This document shows positions 7,488 through 15,772 of a stretch of 64,000 nucleotides of DNA, in pieces (position 1 is the first letter of the stretch; every line of letters starts with the position of its first letter). Position numbers and translations under genes: made by a program. The notes under the pieces are model-generated. The model did no database searches, was not told where the DNA came from, and saw only the letters and a list, made by a program, of their open reading frames with translations. The DNA is from Pseudopedobacter beijingensis (GTDB lineage Bacteria; Bacteroidota; Bacteroidia; Sphingobacteriales; Sphingobacteriaceae). Location: positions 1-64,000 of the forward strand of contig NZ_JBHUDG010000014.1 of assembly GCF_042678145.1 (NCBI RefSeq), given 5' to 3'.

Positions 7488-7628
7488 ATGAGAGAATTTA
7501 GTCAAGAAGAAATTGTAAAATACTTCATTATAGCATATTACTTGTTTCTCTTGTCAGGTCGTGAAATAATGGATATAGAAACTCCTCATACCACTAACAG
7601 AAAATGTAAATCCTCAACTCTCCGGTAA
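7488..7628 (+). CDS. Possible 46-residue peptide
   Basis: A short frame (MREFSQEEIVKYFIIAYYLF...) sits between the frameshifted gene and the acetyltransferase, in the same direction, and ends 5 bp before the next ATG. It has a charged start and one hydrophobic stretch (about residues 13-23). There is no clear ribosome binding site and no recognised family, so it may equally be the remnant of a longer gene. Confidence 0.22.
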   Translation: MREFSQEEIVKYFIIAYYLFLLSGREIMDIETPHTTNRKCKSSTLR

Positions 7629-7633
7629 ATAGA

Positions 7634-8119
7634 ATGACTAAAATAAATTTTCAGGTATTACTACCGAACGACCAGACGAACTTCGAACTTATTGCCGACT
7701 GGTATTTAAGCGAATGGCAAATTCCTAGGGACAAAACAATTCAACGACTGCAAACCATTACAGCAGATCCTTCGCAATTCCAAATTTTACTAACCCTTAA
7801 CGGCTCTCCTGTTTCTACAGGTGGACTTTACGATTACGTTGGATTGCTTGACAAAGAACCGAGACTTAAAATCCACAAACATTGGTTAGCTCTTGTTTAT
7901 ACTATCCCAGACAAAAGACATCAAGGCTATGGGGCATTAATTTGTAAGCATATCCAGGATATATCAAAAAAATCAGGGATTGAAACAATCTATTTATTCA
8001 CCGACACAGCAGAACAACTATACAAACGGCTTGGCTGGTCTGAAATGGAACGGATAAATATAGGCGAACGAAATGTGGTAATCATGAAAAAAGTCTTACT
8101 AAATGACAACAGAGAATAA
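7634..8119 (+). CDS. GNAT family N-acetyltransferase
   Basis: This 161-aa protein has the GNAT core. Strand pairs around 'FQILLTLNGSPVSTGGLY' lead to motif A, 'WLALVYTIPDKRHQGYGALI' (Q/RxxGxG/A acetyl-CoA loop as RHQGYG), and then the C-terminal 'IYLFTDTAEQLYKRLGWSEM' of motif B. It is predicted to be cytosolic. It would transfer an acetyl group from acetyl-CoA to an amine; the substrate cannot be deduced. Small GNAT enzymes are among the commonest passengers of integron and resistance cassettes. The start is the ATG right after the preceding short frame. About 230 bp without features separates it from the DUF417 gene. Confidence 0.85.
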   Translation: MTKINFQVLLPNDQTNFELIADWYLSEWQIPRDKTIQRLQTITADPSQFQILLTLNGSPVSTGGLYDYVGLLDKEPRLKIHKHWLALVYTIPDKRHQGYGALICKHIQDISKKSGIETIYLFTDTAEQLYKRLGWSEMERINIGERNVVIMKKVLLNDNRE

Positions 8120-8350
8120 AACACGATATCGGCTTTAAAGCAATTAAACATATCCATTTGCAAGGAAGACTTTATGTATATTAGCAAAGCTGAATATTTC
8201 CATTCTGGCAAGTTTGAGAACCAGAGATAAGGCTAAAGCCAGACTTGTGCTGTATTATTATACTAGCCCAAAGATTCCCCCGCCCTACCCTTTTTCAAAT
8301 GACTTGAACCGGCAGAGCAATTCAACAAACCAAAACGAAATAACAAAAAA

Positions 8351-8935
8351 ATGAAAACATTAGTACAAGTTTTAGCCAGTAGCCAATCCTTATTTTTTAA
8401 TATAGCCAGAATATCCATTTTGATAGTAATGGTATGGATAGGCGGACTCAAAGCTTTTCAATATGAAGCAGATGGAATTGTTCCATTTGTAGCCAATAGT
8501 CCCTTAATGTCTTTTTTCTATGGAAAAGAAACACCTGAATATAAAGAATATAAAAATCCAGAAGGAAAAACTATTCAGAAAAACATTGATTGGCATCAAC
8601 AAAACAGAACTTACACTTTTGCCTATGGTCTGGGGGTTGTAATCGTAATCATAGGGGTATTAACATTTTTAGGAATTTGGTTTCCTAAAACAGGATTATT
8701 AGGAGGGCTACTTACTTTTGTAATGTCATTAGTAACATTATCATTTTTAATAACCACTCCCGAAGTGTATGTTCCAAACCTGGGAGGAGATTTTCCTACG
8801 CCACAATATGGTTTTCCGTATTTATCAGGAGCAGGAAGATTAGTTCTGAAAGATGTTATAATGATGGCCACCGGATTAATCTGTGCTTCTGATTGTGCCA
8901 AAAGAATACTAAGAGCAAGTATGCATGAAAACTAG
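8351..8935 (+). CDS. DUF417 (YkgB/RclC-like) inner-membrane protein
   Basis: The 194-aa protein belongs to the DUF417 family, whose E. coli member RclC (YkgB) is part of the reactive-chlorine resistance set. It shows a first membrane helix with 'ISILIVMVWIGGLKAFQYEA', the family stretch 'IVPFVANSPLMSFFYG', and helices at about residues 97-117 and 122-141. It continues with 'VYVPNLGGDFPTPQYGFPYL', ending in 'GAGRLVLKDVIMMATG'. It acts in the inner membrane; the biochemical role is unknown. The next genes encode redox-type proteins (CxxC, four-Cys MarR), which fits an oxidant-response island. No hairpin or operator is obvious immediately upstream. Confidence 0.88.
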   Translation: MKTLVQVLASSQSLFFNIARISILIVMVWIGGLKAFQYEADGIVPFVANSPLMSFFYGKETPEYKEYKNPEGKTIQKNIDWHQQNRTYTFAYGLGVVIVIIGVLTFLGIWFPKTGLLGGLLTFVMSLVTLSFLITTPEVYVPNLGGDFPTPQYGFPYLSGAGRLVLKDVIMMATGLICASDCAKRILRASMHEN

Positions 8936-9123
8936 CAAAATAAGCGCTTTATAACGGTCCTGAAAGTTTTGTAGAAGTCATCACTTAATTGTATCATACA
9001 AGCTCAGGCATTCCTTTCTCAAAAAATCTGAGCCTGTAGAGTTATATTCTCTACCCGAAAATTCATTTTAAACAAGCAACTAAACCAAGATCTGTTTAAG
9101 TTTTTTTATTCATTTTTCATTTT

Positions 9124-9138
9124 GTTAGGATAACTAAC
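9124..9138. promoter_or_regulatory. Putative MarR operator 1
   Basis: GTTAGGATAACTAAC is a near-perfect palindrome (GTTAG/CTAAC arms) located 50 bp before the CxxC protein gene. It directly abuts a TATATTTG promoter element at 9139-9146 (TAnnTTTG consensus). A sister copy lies at 9438-9452. A bound repressor would block the spacer of this promoter. Confidence 0.6.
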
Positions 9139-9146
9139 TATATTTG
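9139..9146 (+). promoter_or_regulatory. -7 type promoter element before the CxxC gene
   Basis: TATATTTG matches the Bacteroidota -7 consensus TAnnTTTG and lies about 42 bp before the ATG at 9189. The upstream palindrome occupies its spacer region, implying repression. No perfectly spaced -33 TTTG was found (a TTTG at 9121 is somewhat close). Confidence 0.45.
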
Positions 9147-9188
9147 ATATAGCAATAATGCTAAATAACGATTAAACATTTTAAGCAA

Positions 9189-9422
9189 ATGACAAAATCA
9201 GTTTTTTATCACGCAGGTTGCCCTGTTTGCGTAAGCGCAGAACAAGACATTATTAACCTTATTGGTGCAGACAATGTGGAAGTGGTTCATGTTGGTAAAA
9301 CACGGGACAGAATTGAAGAAGCGGAAAAAGCAGGTGTACAATCTGTTCCCGCATTGGTTACACCAAATGGTAATGTACTACACATCAACTTTGGGGCATC
9401 TATGGCGGATGTAAAGGGTTAA
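9189..9422 (+). CDS. Small thioredoxin/glutaredoxin-like protein with CPVC
   Basis: This 77-aa single-domain protein starts with a beta strand and a CxxC active site (Cys11-Pro-Val-Cys14) before a helix. It has a second strand (VEVVHV), a helix (RIEEAEKAGV) and the cis-proline loop 'SVPALV', i.e. a minimal thioredoxin/glutaredoxin fold. It has no signal peptide, so it should act as a cytosolic thiol-disulfide or metal/oxidant-handling protein. It is preceded by a palindrome-promoter pair and followed by a second palindrome, so it probably belongs to the regulon of the four-Cys MarR protein at 9851. Confidence 0.75.
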   Translation: MTKSVFYHAGCPVCVSAEQDIINLIGADNVEVVHVGKTRDRIEEAEKAGVQSVPALVTPNGNVLHINFGASMADVKG

Positions 9423-9437
9423 AAATTTGCCCCATAT

Positions 9438-9452
9438 TGTTAGGAATACTAA
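9438..9452. promoter_or_regulatory. Putative MarR operator 2
   Basis: GTTAGGAATACTAAC differs from the first palindrome only in the two central bases (GTTAGGAWWACTAAC). It lies in the gap before the DUF2024 and MarR genes, about 113 bp before the DUF2024 ATG. A half-like TATTAGTTAA follows at about 9490. Confidence 0.6.
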
Positions 9453-9564
9453 CTTTATGGGACAATTTTCACCATTAAAATGATTAAAAGGTATTAGTTA
9501 ATTTTTGTTTTGCGATGTTGTTGATTAACACAATACGCATATAAACCAATAAAATTACAAGGAA

Positions 9565-9828
9565 ATGCAAGTAGCAGTTTGGGACACGTATGTAACAAAA
9601 AAAGACGGAACAATAATGCATTTTGACATTATTGCACCAACAGAAATAAGAGACGCTGCTGTAATTTATAATTACGGAAAGGAGTATCTTAAAACAAAAG
9701 GATTGGAAAACACCTCTCTGACATCAAAAGAGTGTCTGTTTTGTCACATTGAAACAGCAAAACCGCAGTGGGAAAAGGACATCAGGCAAAAAGGATATTT
9801 CATCTATGAAATGGAAAACTGTGAATGA
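9565..9828 (+). CDS. DUF2024 family protein
   Basis: The 87-aa protein matches the small DUF2024 family. Its N-terminus is 'QVAVWDTYVTKKDGTIMHFD' followed by 'IIAPTE', the middle contains 'ECLFCHIETA', and the C-terminus is 'GYFIYEMENCE'. Function is unknown. Family structures are small alpha/beta folds. The CxFCH element (Cys and His close together) could bind metal or sense redox state. It sits between the second palindrome and the MarR gene with only 22 bp to the latter, so the two are likely co-transcribed. Confidence 0.85.
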   Translation: MQVAVWDTYVTKKDGTIMHFDIIAPTEIRDAAVIYNYGKEYLKTKGLENTSLTSKECLFCHIETAKPQWEKDIRQKGYFIYEMENCE

Positions 9829-9850
9829 TGTTATCTAAAATTCAAACAAT

Positions 9851-10459
9851 ATGAAATCAGATTTTGACTTAGCGCATCAAAACCAAAGTACCGAAAGTAA
9901 AATAGTTGCGTCACTTGAACGGATAGCACAGGCCTTCCGTGTATTACTTTGGCAGGAAAGTAAGGAGTATTTGCTTACTCCAATTCAAGTTCAGGTATTG
10001 ATTTTTTTACTTCACCATAGCGAAGTAAAAAGAAAAGTGAGCTATTTGGCTGATGAATTTAATATGACTAAAGCCACAATTAGCGACACCATTAAAACAT
10101 TGGAACAAAAAAAGCTGATAAGCAAAGAATACGAACAACATGATACACGGAGTTATGTTATTAATCTAACAAAAAAGGGAAAAGACATCGCTCATAAAAC
10201 ATCGTTTTTTACTCAAGAAATACGAACGCCTATTGACAAATTACATCAAGACGATAAAGAAAGTTTGCTCTTGAGTTTACTTAATATTATACGGCATCTA
10301 AATAAGTCAGAAGTAATCACTATTCAAAGAATGTGTATGTCTTGTGCTTACTATCAAACATCAGACAAAACACAAAAACATTTCTGCAAATTACTGAATC
10401 AAGACTTACATGTTACAGATTTGCGAATTGACTGTCCTGAACACGAGTTGAAAACATAA
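9851..10459 (+). CDS. MarR family regulator with a C-terminal four-cysteine module
   Basis: The 202-aa protein carries a MarR winged helix-turn-helix domain (about residues 20-145): 'LTPIQVQVLIFLLHH', 'SYLADEFNMTKATISDTIKTL' and the wing 'DTRSYVINLTKKGKD'. Unlike most MarR proteins (about 140-150 aa) it continues with a tail holding Cys162, Cys165, Cys179 and Cys195 (C-x2-C-x13-C-x15-C), a plausible iron-sulfur or zinc site. This suggests a redox- or iron-responsive regulator. The two matching palindromes before neighbouring genes are its likely operators, making the system autoregulated. No partner gene follows in the same direction. Confidence 0.82.
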   Translation: MKSDFDLAHQNQSTESKIVASLERIAQAFRVLLWQESKEYLLTPIQVQVLIFLLHHSEVKRKVSYLADEFNMTKATISDTIKTLEQKKLISKEYEQHDTRSYVINLTKKGKDIAHKTSFFTQEIRTPIDKLHQDDKESLLLSLLNIIRHLNKSEVITIQRMCMSCAYYQTSDKTQKHFCKLLNQDLHVTDLRIDCPEHELKT

Positions 10460-10610
10460 ATAAATTTCACATAATTGTACGCTCACTAAAGAACAGATAA
10501 ATAGCAATCAACCTACACCTGTTGTTGTTATTTACCTTCATAATGGAAAGTTTCTTCCGGTCGACATAACGAAAAAGCCCTACAATATCAGTATAAAGAA
10601 ATCGTAAGTA

Positions 10611-11285
10611 TTACTCGTACAGACTTACACCATTTACATCTGTGGTTAATACAGCAGACATATAGTCAAAAAAAGGCCGCATAGCCAAAAAAGTACCTAC
10701 CACTTCTTCTAAAAAGTTAGCTTGCAAAGCTTCTTTATTGGTAAAGGTGCGCATAACCAAAAATTGTTTCTTACGCAGTAAATCAATTGCCGGATGCTCT
10801 TTATCAAAGCCTTTTGGTGCGGTTTGCAACTCTTCTCCTTTTAATTCACCAAAGTATTGTTTAAACCTCTCGTGATTAACTATTCCTCTCAGTTCGCTGT
10901 CGTCCATCTCTATTTCTTTTCTGATACGCAACAAATCTTCTTTATTGGGTGCCCAGAAACCGCCGCCCACAAAACATTGTCCAGGCTCTATACTAAGGTA
11001 ATATCCGCCTCTTAACAAAGGCTTTTGTCTACCTAAATGCAGTCCAAAGTAATTTTTATAGGGCGTTTTGTCTTTTGAAAACCGCACATCCCGGTATATT
11101 CTATGTACGTGAAACTTGTCTACATTATCATATTGCTGCATCGTATCATATATTTCTTTGAAGAAGGTTTTAATCTCCGCAAAAGTCTGATCGAAACGGG
11201 TTTTATTCTCTGTAAACCAAGGTTTATTATTGTTTTGACTGAGGTCTGTTAAAAAATCAAGATGTTTTTTACTTATTGTTTCCAT
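10611..11285 (-). CDS. DUF2461 (TIGR02453) family protein
   Basis: The product (224 aa from the internal ATG) matches the DUF2461 family of unknown function. Its start is 'LDFLTDLSQNNNKPWFTENK', then 'HRIYRDVRFSKDKTPYKNYF', 'GGYYLSIEPGQCFVGGGFWAP' and a Lys/Phe-rich C-terminus. It looks cytosolic and soluble. I chose the ATG at 11285 because the family begins with METI..HLDFL; the upstream ATG at 11348 adds 21 Lys/Gln-rich residues without family support. The gene faces the MarR gene tail to tail, with about 150 bp between them. Confidence 0.85.
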   Translation of the reverse strand: METISKKHLDFLTDLSQNNNKPWFTENKTRFDQTFAEIKTFFKEIYDTMQQYDNVDKFHVHRIYRDVRFSKDKTPYKNYFGLHLGRQKPLLRGGYYLSIEPGQCFVGGGFWAPNKEDLLRIRKEIEMDDSELRGIVNHERFKQYFGELKGEELQTAPKGFDKEHPAIDLLRKKQFLVMRTFTNKEALQANFLEEVVGTFLAMRPFFDYMSAVLTTDVNGVSLYE

Positions 11286-11593
11286 ACTTTTTTCTTTATC
11301 GGGCTTTTCTTTATTACTTTTTAGGAACAGTACTATCTGCTGTTGCACTATCTGTACAAAGGCTCATTACAAAAATAATAATAACTGCTTTTCAAATATG
11401 TTTCTGCTTATATGCACCCCAAAAGCCCTGATTGCAATATCTGCATAATCTGTGATTTCACGAGCAAATTATAATAATTTATAACGTGAGCAGGGTTATT
11501 TTCGCTATTTTATGACTCTTTTTTTCTTAGATATAATTTGATAGAAGAATATTTTAAATAATCTATCTTCGTATTTAGATTACGGAATATTCC

Positions 11594-11983
11594 ATGAAGT
11601 TATTATTAAGGTTCTTCGGACTGCTGGACCTGGTTTCTTTCTTTTTGTTATACAACCAGGCTTCTGCACAAATTCTTTCTTTTACCACCAATACGGCCAT
11701 TACTCCGGTAGAGTTTTTCTCCCGACTTTTGTTTGTCTGTGGCTGGCTTTCTATCATGGCATCTTCAATTTTGCTATTTATACCCAGAAAAGCTGGAATT
11801 ATTGTTTATTATTGCCAAATACCGGTGAGGTTTATATATTTTATGTTTTCCTTTGGTTTTTTATCTTCATTAACCTACGTAACGGGTTGGGATCCATTGG
11901 TAAAGCTGTTATTTCCTGTTATTGTTTTTGGCGAGTTTCTAAGGATTTACTTTTCGTACAGAGCTTATTCTACAACAAATTAA
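11594..11983 (+). CDS. Small integral membrane protein
   Basis: This 129-aa hydrophobic protein has four predicted helices at about residues 2-22, 43-62, 68-90 and 100-120, and no motif I recognise. The signal-like N-terminus ending in 'QASAQ' could instead be a first transmembrane helix. It lies alone, with about 245 bp of AT-rich DNA upstream and a parS-like palindrome 18 bp downstream. Function cannot be stated. Confidence 0.6.
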   Translation: MKLLLRFFGLLDLVSFFLLYNQASAQILSFTTNTAITPVEFFSRLLFVCGWLSIMASSILLFIPRKAGIIVYYCQIPVRFIYFMFSFGFLSSLTYVTGWDPLVKLLFPVIVFGEFLRIYFSYRAYSTTN

Positions 11984-12000
11984 CAGGCAGGTTTTGATAA

Positions 12001-12016
12001 GGTTTCATGTGAAACA
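12001..12016. promoter_or_regulatory. Weak parS-like palindrome
   Basis: GGTTTCATGTGAAACA agrees with the parS 16-mer TGTTTCACGTGAAACA at 14 positions (first base and central C differ). It lies in the gap before the LOG-family gene, 34 kb from the two clearer sites. It could be a decayed or low-affinity site, or chance. Confidence 0.3.
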
Positions 12017-12082
12017 CTTTGTTTTAATAATACATTAAAATCTCAGAAAGAGATTTTTGAGGTTATATTTTAGACACGATAT

Positions 12083-12826
12083 ATGAGTAATATCTTTTTT
12101 AAGGAAGAGCGAAGTTTTTTAGAGGGGCCCAGAGCCCGATGGAAAGAGCTTAAATATGTGGGCGGTGTAATGATGCAGTTTTTAAAGGGGTTTAGATCTA
12201 TGCACTTTATAGGTCCATGTATTACGGTTTTTGGTTCGGCTCGTTTTGGCGAAGACCACCAATATTATATACAGGCCAGGGAAATATCCAAAACTCTGGC
12301 ACAGAAAGGCTATGCTATTATGACAGGCGGCGGACCGGGTATAATGGAGGCGGCTAACCGTGGTGCAAAAGATGCAGATGGGCTTTCTTTGGGCTGTAAT
12401 ATTGTGCTCCCTCATGAGCAAAAGCACAATCCTTACCTTGACAAGTTTGTTACCCTGGGATATTTCTTTGTAAGGAAAGAGCTTTTAAGAAAATATTCGT
12501 TTGCTTTTGTTATCTGTCCGGGCGGCTTTGGTACTTTGGACGAGTTTTTTGAAACGGTTACTTTAATACAAACGGGAAAAATAGAGCGTTTTCCTATTGT
12601 GGTTCTGGATAGGGAATTCCACAAAAGTATTGAGGAACATATTGCTTTGATGGCAGAACAAAAAACGATTAGCCCTGAAGACATGAACCTGATATTGTTT
12701 ACGGATTCTATAGACGAAGCGGTTGAACATATACATTCTTTTGCGAAACAGGACAAGAGCATTAAGCTTCAGCCTTCGCGCAAAACCAGCTGGGTATTGG
12801 GCGAGAAGAAACTGAAAAGGGCTTAG
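12083..12826 (+). CDS. LOG family protein (TIGR00730)
   Basis: The 247-aa protein has the LOG/lysine-decarboxylase-like Rossmann fold. It carries 'VFGSAR', 'GYAIMTGGGPGIMEAANRGA' and the signature PGGFGTLDE (PGGxGTxxE). Characterised relatives hydrolyse cytokinin riboside 5'-monophosphate or nucleotide monophosphates to a base and phosphoribose. It is cytosolic. It is longer than typical 180-190 aa LOG proteins, with N- and C-terminal extensions as in the larger 'TIGR00730' group found in Bacteroidota. A perfect 24-bp palindrome directly follows the stop codon. The substrate in this organism is unknown. Confidence 0.88.
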   Translation: MSNIFFKEERSFLEGPRARWKELKYVGGVMMQFLKGFRSMHFIGPCITVFGSARFGEDHQYYIQAREISKTLAQKGYAIMTGGGPGIMEAANRGAKDADGLSLGCNIVLPHEQKHNPYLDKFVTLGYFFVRKELLRKYSFAFVICPGGFGTLDEFFETVTLIQTGKIERFPIVVLDREFHKSIEEHIALMAEQKTISPEDMNLILFTDSIDEAVEHIHSFAKQDKSIKLQPSRKTSWVLGEKKLKRA

Positions 12827-12829
12827 TTT

Positions 12830-12853
12830 TTAGAGAGCAGATCTGCTCTCTAA
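12830..12853. terminator. Palindromic hairpin after the LOG gene
   Basis: A perfect 24-bp palindrome (arms TTAGAGAGCAGA/TCTGCTCTCTAA) begins 4 bases after the stop codon. It can form a stem of at least ten pairs. It lacks a long T-tract, so it is either a weak terminator or a 3' stabiliser. Confidence 0.55.
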
Positions 12854-12912
12854 GCTTATGAATAAATAAGTATGTATTTTATTTTGATAAAAATAACAAC
12901 TATTTAAGTCAA

Positions 12913-13040
12913 AGAAGAGGGTGTCCAAAAAGATATAAATCAACATTATTGTCATTTCGGCCTGAGGAGATATTTTTTTTCTTACAGAAATTTCTCTCGT
13001 TGGTAGAAATAACAAGAAGATTTTTTAGACAACCTCTTCT
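12913..13040. repeat. MITE-like inverted-repeat element (128 bp)
   Basis: The ends at 12913-12931 and 13022-13040 are reverse complements at 17 of 19 positions (starting AGAAGAGG, with GTGTCCAAAAA / TTTTTAGACAAC inside). An inner pair resembling TTGTCATTTCgGCCTGAGGAGA and GAAATAACAA lies within. The element carries no gene, and lies between converging genes (LOG and DUF1501). The layout fits a miniature element mobilised by an insertion sequence elsewhere, or a dispersed chromosomal repeat. Confidence 0.6.
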
Positions 13041-13071
13041 TATATAAGGTTTAGATACCAGAACACACTTC

Positions 13072-14268
13072 TTAAATAAAGCCCAAAGAAGAGAAATTCT
13101 TATTCAGCACATTTCCATTATCTACACTCAACCATTTATCTAATACGGTTGCATAAACTTGTCTGAAATCCACATTATATTTAAGGTCTCCATTATCCAG
13201 GTTTCGTAAATCGGGAGCCGCGTTAATAATTCCCTGCTGTTTTAAACTACCTCCAAACAGGAAAATATTATTGGCTGTGCCATGGTCTGTACCATCACTT
13301 GCATTCTGTTGCACGCGTCGTCCAAATTCAGAAAATGTCATAATCAGGGTATCATCAAAATTCCCTGCACTTTTAAGGTCTTTAATAAAGGCTTGTACAG
13401 ATTCGCTGTATTGTTTCAGCAGTCGCCCTTGCTGCCCCACCTGGTTAACGTGGGTATCAAAACCACTTAACGACACATAGTAAACCCGGGTTGCCAGTCC
13501 CGAATTAATAAAACGGGCGACCGTTTTTAGCTGACCAGCAAAAGCATTATTGGGGTATTCTGATGTATTGTTATAGGTTTTTGATCTTTCCAGAATATAC
13601 TTTGCTGATGACGATGTTTCTATCATTGTTTTATACAGGTATCCCAGATTATCTTCATCCAGCATTTCTTTGCTGTCGTTAATTACTTCTTTAAAAAAGG
13701 GTTCTCTGGTATTTCTGTAAAGTTGTTGCGGATCTTTTACGGCAATGCCTTTTATTTTATTGCCTTTCATGGCTAAAGACAACGTATCGTCTACTTCTAT
13801 AGCGGCATAGGGGTGACTACACTCCTGACAATTAGAGTCAAGATACCTGCCTATCCAACCTGTTGAAAGGTACTGATCTGAGTCACTAGCGGTTTGCCAG
13901 ATATCCATAGACCTGAAATGGGATCTGTCTGGATTGGGATAGCCTACGCTGTTGAGTATACCCATTACGCCATCATCATAAAGAGGGCGCAAAGCTTCCA
14001 TATTGGGGTTAAGACCTTGCACATCGTTCAACTTTATTACCTGGTTAGGCGAAATGGCTATTGTTTTACGGCCTTTATAGTACTCGTCTAAGCCATAAGG
14101 GACTACTGTGTTTAAACCATCGTTACCACCTGATAACTGAATAACCACCAAGTTTTTATGTCCGCTTAGTTTTTCAAAGGCCAATGCTTCCAATGGCTTT
14201 AAAAATGAGGGGATCAAAAATGCCCCTGTTGCTAAGCTTGTCTGTCTGAAAAAATCTCTCCTTTTCAT
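13072..14268 (-). CDS. DUF1501 domain protein, Tat-exported
   Basis: The 398-aa protein starts with a Tat-type signal ('MKRRDFFRQTSLATGAFLIP') and contains the DUF1501 (sulfatase-like, alkaline-phosphatase superfamily) landmarks. These are 'LVVIQLSGGNDGLNTVVPYG' near residue 40, 'SHFRSMDIWQTAS' and 'FSEFGRRVQQNASDGTDHGT' towards the C-terminus. It is probably periplasmic. It lies 15 bp downstream of the DUF1800 gene, its usual partner. Such pairs are thought to act together on an unknown extracellular or envelope substrate; no enzyme activity has been shown for the family as far as I know. Confidence 0.9.
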   Translation of the reverse strand: MKRRDFFRQTSLATGAFLIPSFLKPLEALAFEKLSGHKNLVVIQLSGGNDGLNTVVPYGLDEYYKGRKTIAISPNQVIKLNDVQGLNPNMEALRPLYDDGVMGILNSVGYPNPDRSHFRSMDIWQTASDSDQYLSTGWIGRYLDSNCQECSHPYAAIEVDDTLSLAMKGNKIKGIAVKDPQQLYRNTREPFFKEVINDSKEMLDEDNLGYLYKTMIETSSSAKYILERSKTYNNTSEYPNNAFAGQLKTVARFINSGLATRVYYVSLSGFDTHVNQVGQQGRLLKQYSESVQAFIKDLKSAGNFDDTLIMTFSEFGRRVQQNASDGTDHGTANNIFLFGGSLKQQGIINAAPDLRNLDNGDLKYNVDFRQVYATVLDKWLSVDNGNVLNKNFSSLGFI

Positions 14269-14283
14269 TTTAGTGGTTTTTGG

Positions 14284-15672
14284 TTAACAAATCTGGTATT
14301 CTGGTGTGCTTAATATTTGAACTACTTTGGTTTTCAGATCATTGGAATCTGAAATATTCTGTAAGATATTATCTTTTATTTCTGCCCGCAACAAAAATGC
14401 CGCAAGGTCTTTTTTATTGATATCTGAGGGTATTCCGGCTGTAAACTTATCCCAATCTATTGTTGCTTTTATCCGTTGGGCTACTTTTTTGCTTTCTTTT
14501 CTTGCCAGGGCAATCAGCGCTTCATCATCGGGGTCGGTTTTACCTTGTATTTCCAATATTCCGTTGTTAATAATGGTTGATGGCATTTTTAACCGCAGCA
14601 TTAAGGAAGAGCTGTCTATCAGGTCTTTTCCCTGTGGCCACCCAGACACGTTAGGCGGATAAAACAACGTTTGCCCCAAGGCTTGTTGAAAGCGTAGCAA
14701 AACGGCTTTATTTTCATAGTTGATATAGAACTGCCTGTTTAATCCTGCTATAAACTCTATAGGTGTTTTTATCTTATTGCCTTTGTTTACATCGTCATAA
14801 AACCAACTGGAGGTAAACATAAACTTAAGTAAAGGTTTTATTTCATAGTTTTTCTTGTAGAAAAGATCAGCCATTTGTTGTATATGGCGTTCATTGGGTG
14901 TTTCGTTTACAAAGAAACGGTACATTTTTTTGGAGAGAAAATAAGCGGCTTCTTTACGGGCAAATATCATATCCATAATATCATCGCCATTAAAACTCCC
15001 TTCTTTTCCAAAAAACTTTTTCACACCATCGTCATGTACTTTGGGACGAAATTCAAACTCTCCTTCTTTATTATACATCCATCCGGTAAAAGCTCTTGCT
15101 GCTGCTTTTACATCGTTTTCGGTATAGTTTCCTACGCCTAAGGTAAAAAGCTCCATCAGTTCCCGGGCAAAGTTTTCATTGGGTTTTCCTTTGCGGTTTT
15201 GTTGATTATTCAGAAAAGAAAGCATGGCTCTTGACTGCGAGACTTCAATGGTTAGGGTTTTGAAATTTCCCAACGCATTCTTTCTTTGGATATTGTTAAG
15301 CTGCTGGATAGTATATGGTGCATTTTGCTGTCTGCATGCAAAATGTCCATGCAGAAAAAGAGTCATTTTCTCCCGTAAAAACGCTTCGTCTGTTGCCATT
15401 TTATTTAAAAAGGCAATATTGAGCTCACGGGTTTGCTCATTGGCCATTCGTTGACGTTCACGTCTTTCTTCGGCAGAAAGGGTTGAATATTGGGGCTGGT
15501 CTTTGGGTTTTTCTATAAAGTCTATGGGCTTATATTTGGATGAGTCATGGAATATTTTGTCTACAACTTTGTTCAATGACATTTTTTTTACTTGCTGTAA
15601 TTCTTTATAATGAATACCAAAACCAGCTCTGGCATACAAATGTTTTACATTTTCAATATCTTTAGTGTTCAT
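14284..15672 (-). CDS. DUF1800 domain protein
   Basis: The 462-aa protein matches the DUF1800 family. Landmarks are 'YARAGFGIHYKELQQV' near residue 14, 'KMTLFLHGHFAC', 'NENFARELMELFTLGVGNYT', 'AARAFTGWMY' and 'FYPPNVSGWPQG' late in the protein. Here I see no clear signal peptide, although the DUF1501 partner is Tat-exported. It forms an operon with the DUF1501 gene downstream (15 bp apart). Function is unknown. The aat gene is divergent, and the 100-bp gap carries its promoter. Confidence 0.9.
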   Translation of the reverse strand: MNTKDIENVKHLYARAGFGIHYKELQQVKKMSLNKVVDKIFHDSSKYKPIDFIEKPKDQPQYSTLSAEERRERQRMANEQTRELNIAFLNKMATDEAFLREKMTLFLHGHFACRQQNAPYTIQQLNNIQRKNALGNFKTLTIEVSQSRAMLSFLNNQQNRKGKPNENFARELMELFTLGVGNYTENDVKAAARAFTGWMYNKEGEFEFRPKVHDDGVKKFFGKEGSFNGDDIMDMIFARKEAAYFLSKKMYRFFVNETPNERHIQQMADLFYKKNYEIKPLLKFMFTSSWFYDDVNKGNKIKTPIEFIAGLNRQFYINYENKAVLLRFQQALGQTLFYPPNVSGWPQGKDLIDSSSLMLRLKMPSTIINNGILEIQGKTDPDDEALIALARKESKKVAQRIKATIDWDKFTAGIPSDINKKDLAAFLLRAEIKDNILQNISDSNDLKTKVVQILSTPEYQIC

Positions 15673-15737
15673 AATCCCGGTTTTCTCCTATGACTTATTG
15701 GTTTTCAGAAGGTTTAATTTACAAAAATATTTTTTGG

Positions 15738-15767
15738 TTTGTCTGTTACTAATAACGTTTATTTTTG
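15738..15767 (+). promoter_or_regulatory. Promoter of aat (TTTG-N18-TATTTTTG)
   Basis: TTTG at 15738-15741, an 18-bp spacer and TATTTTTG at 15760-15767 match the Bacteroidota sigma factor consensus. The ATG at 15773 follows after five bases, implying a very short or absent leader. Confidence 0.55.
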
Positions 15768-15772
15768 CATAA

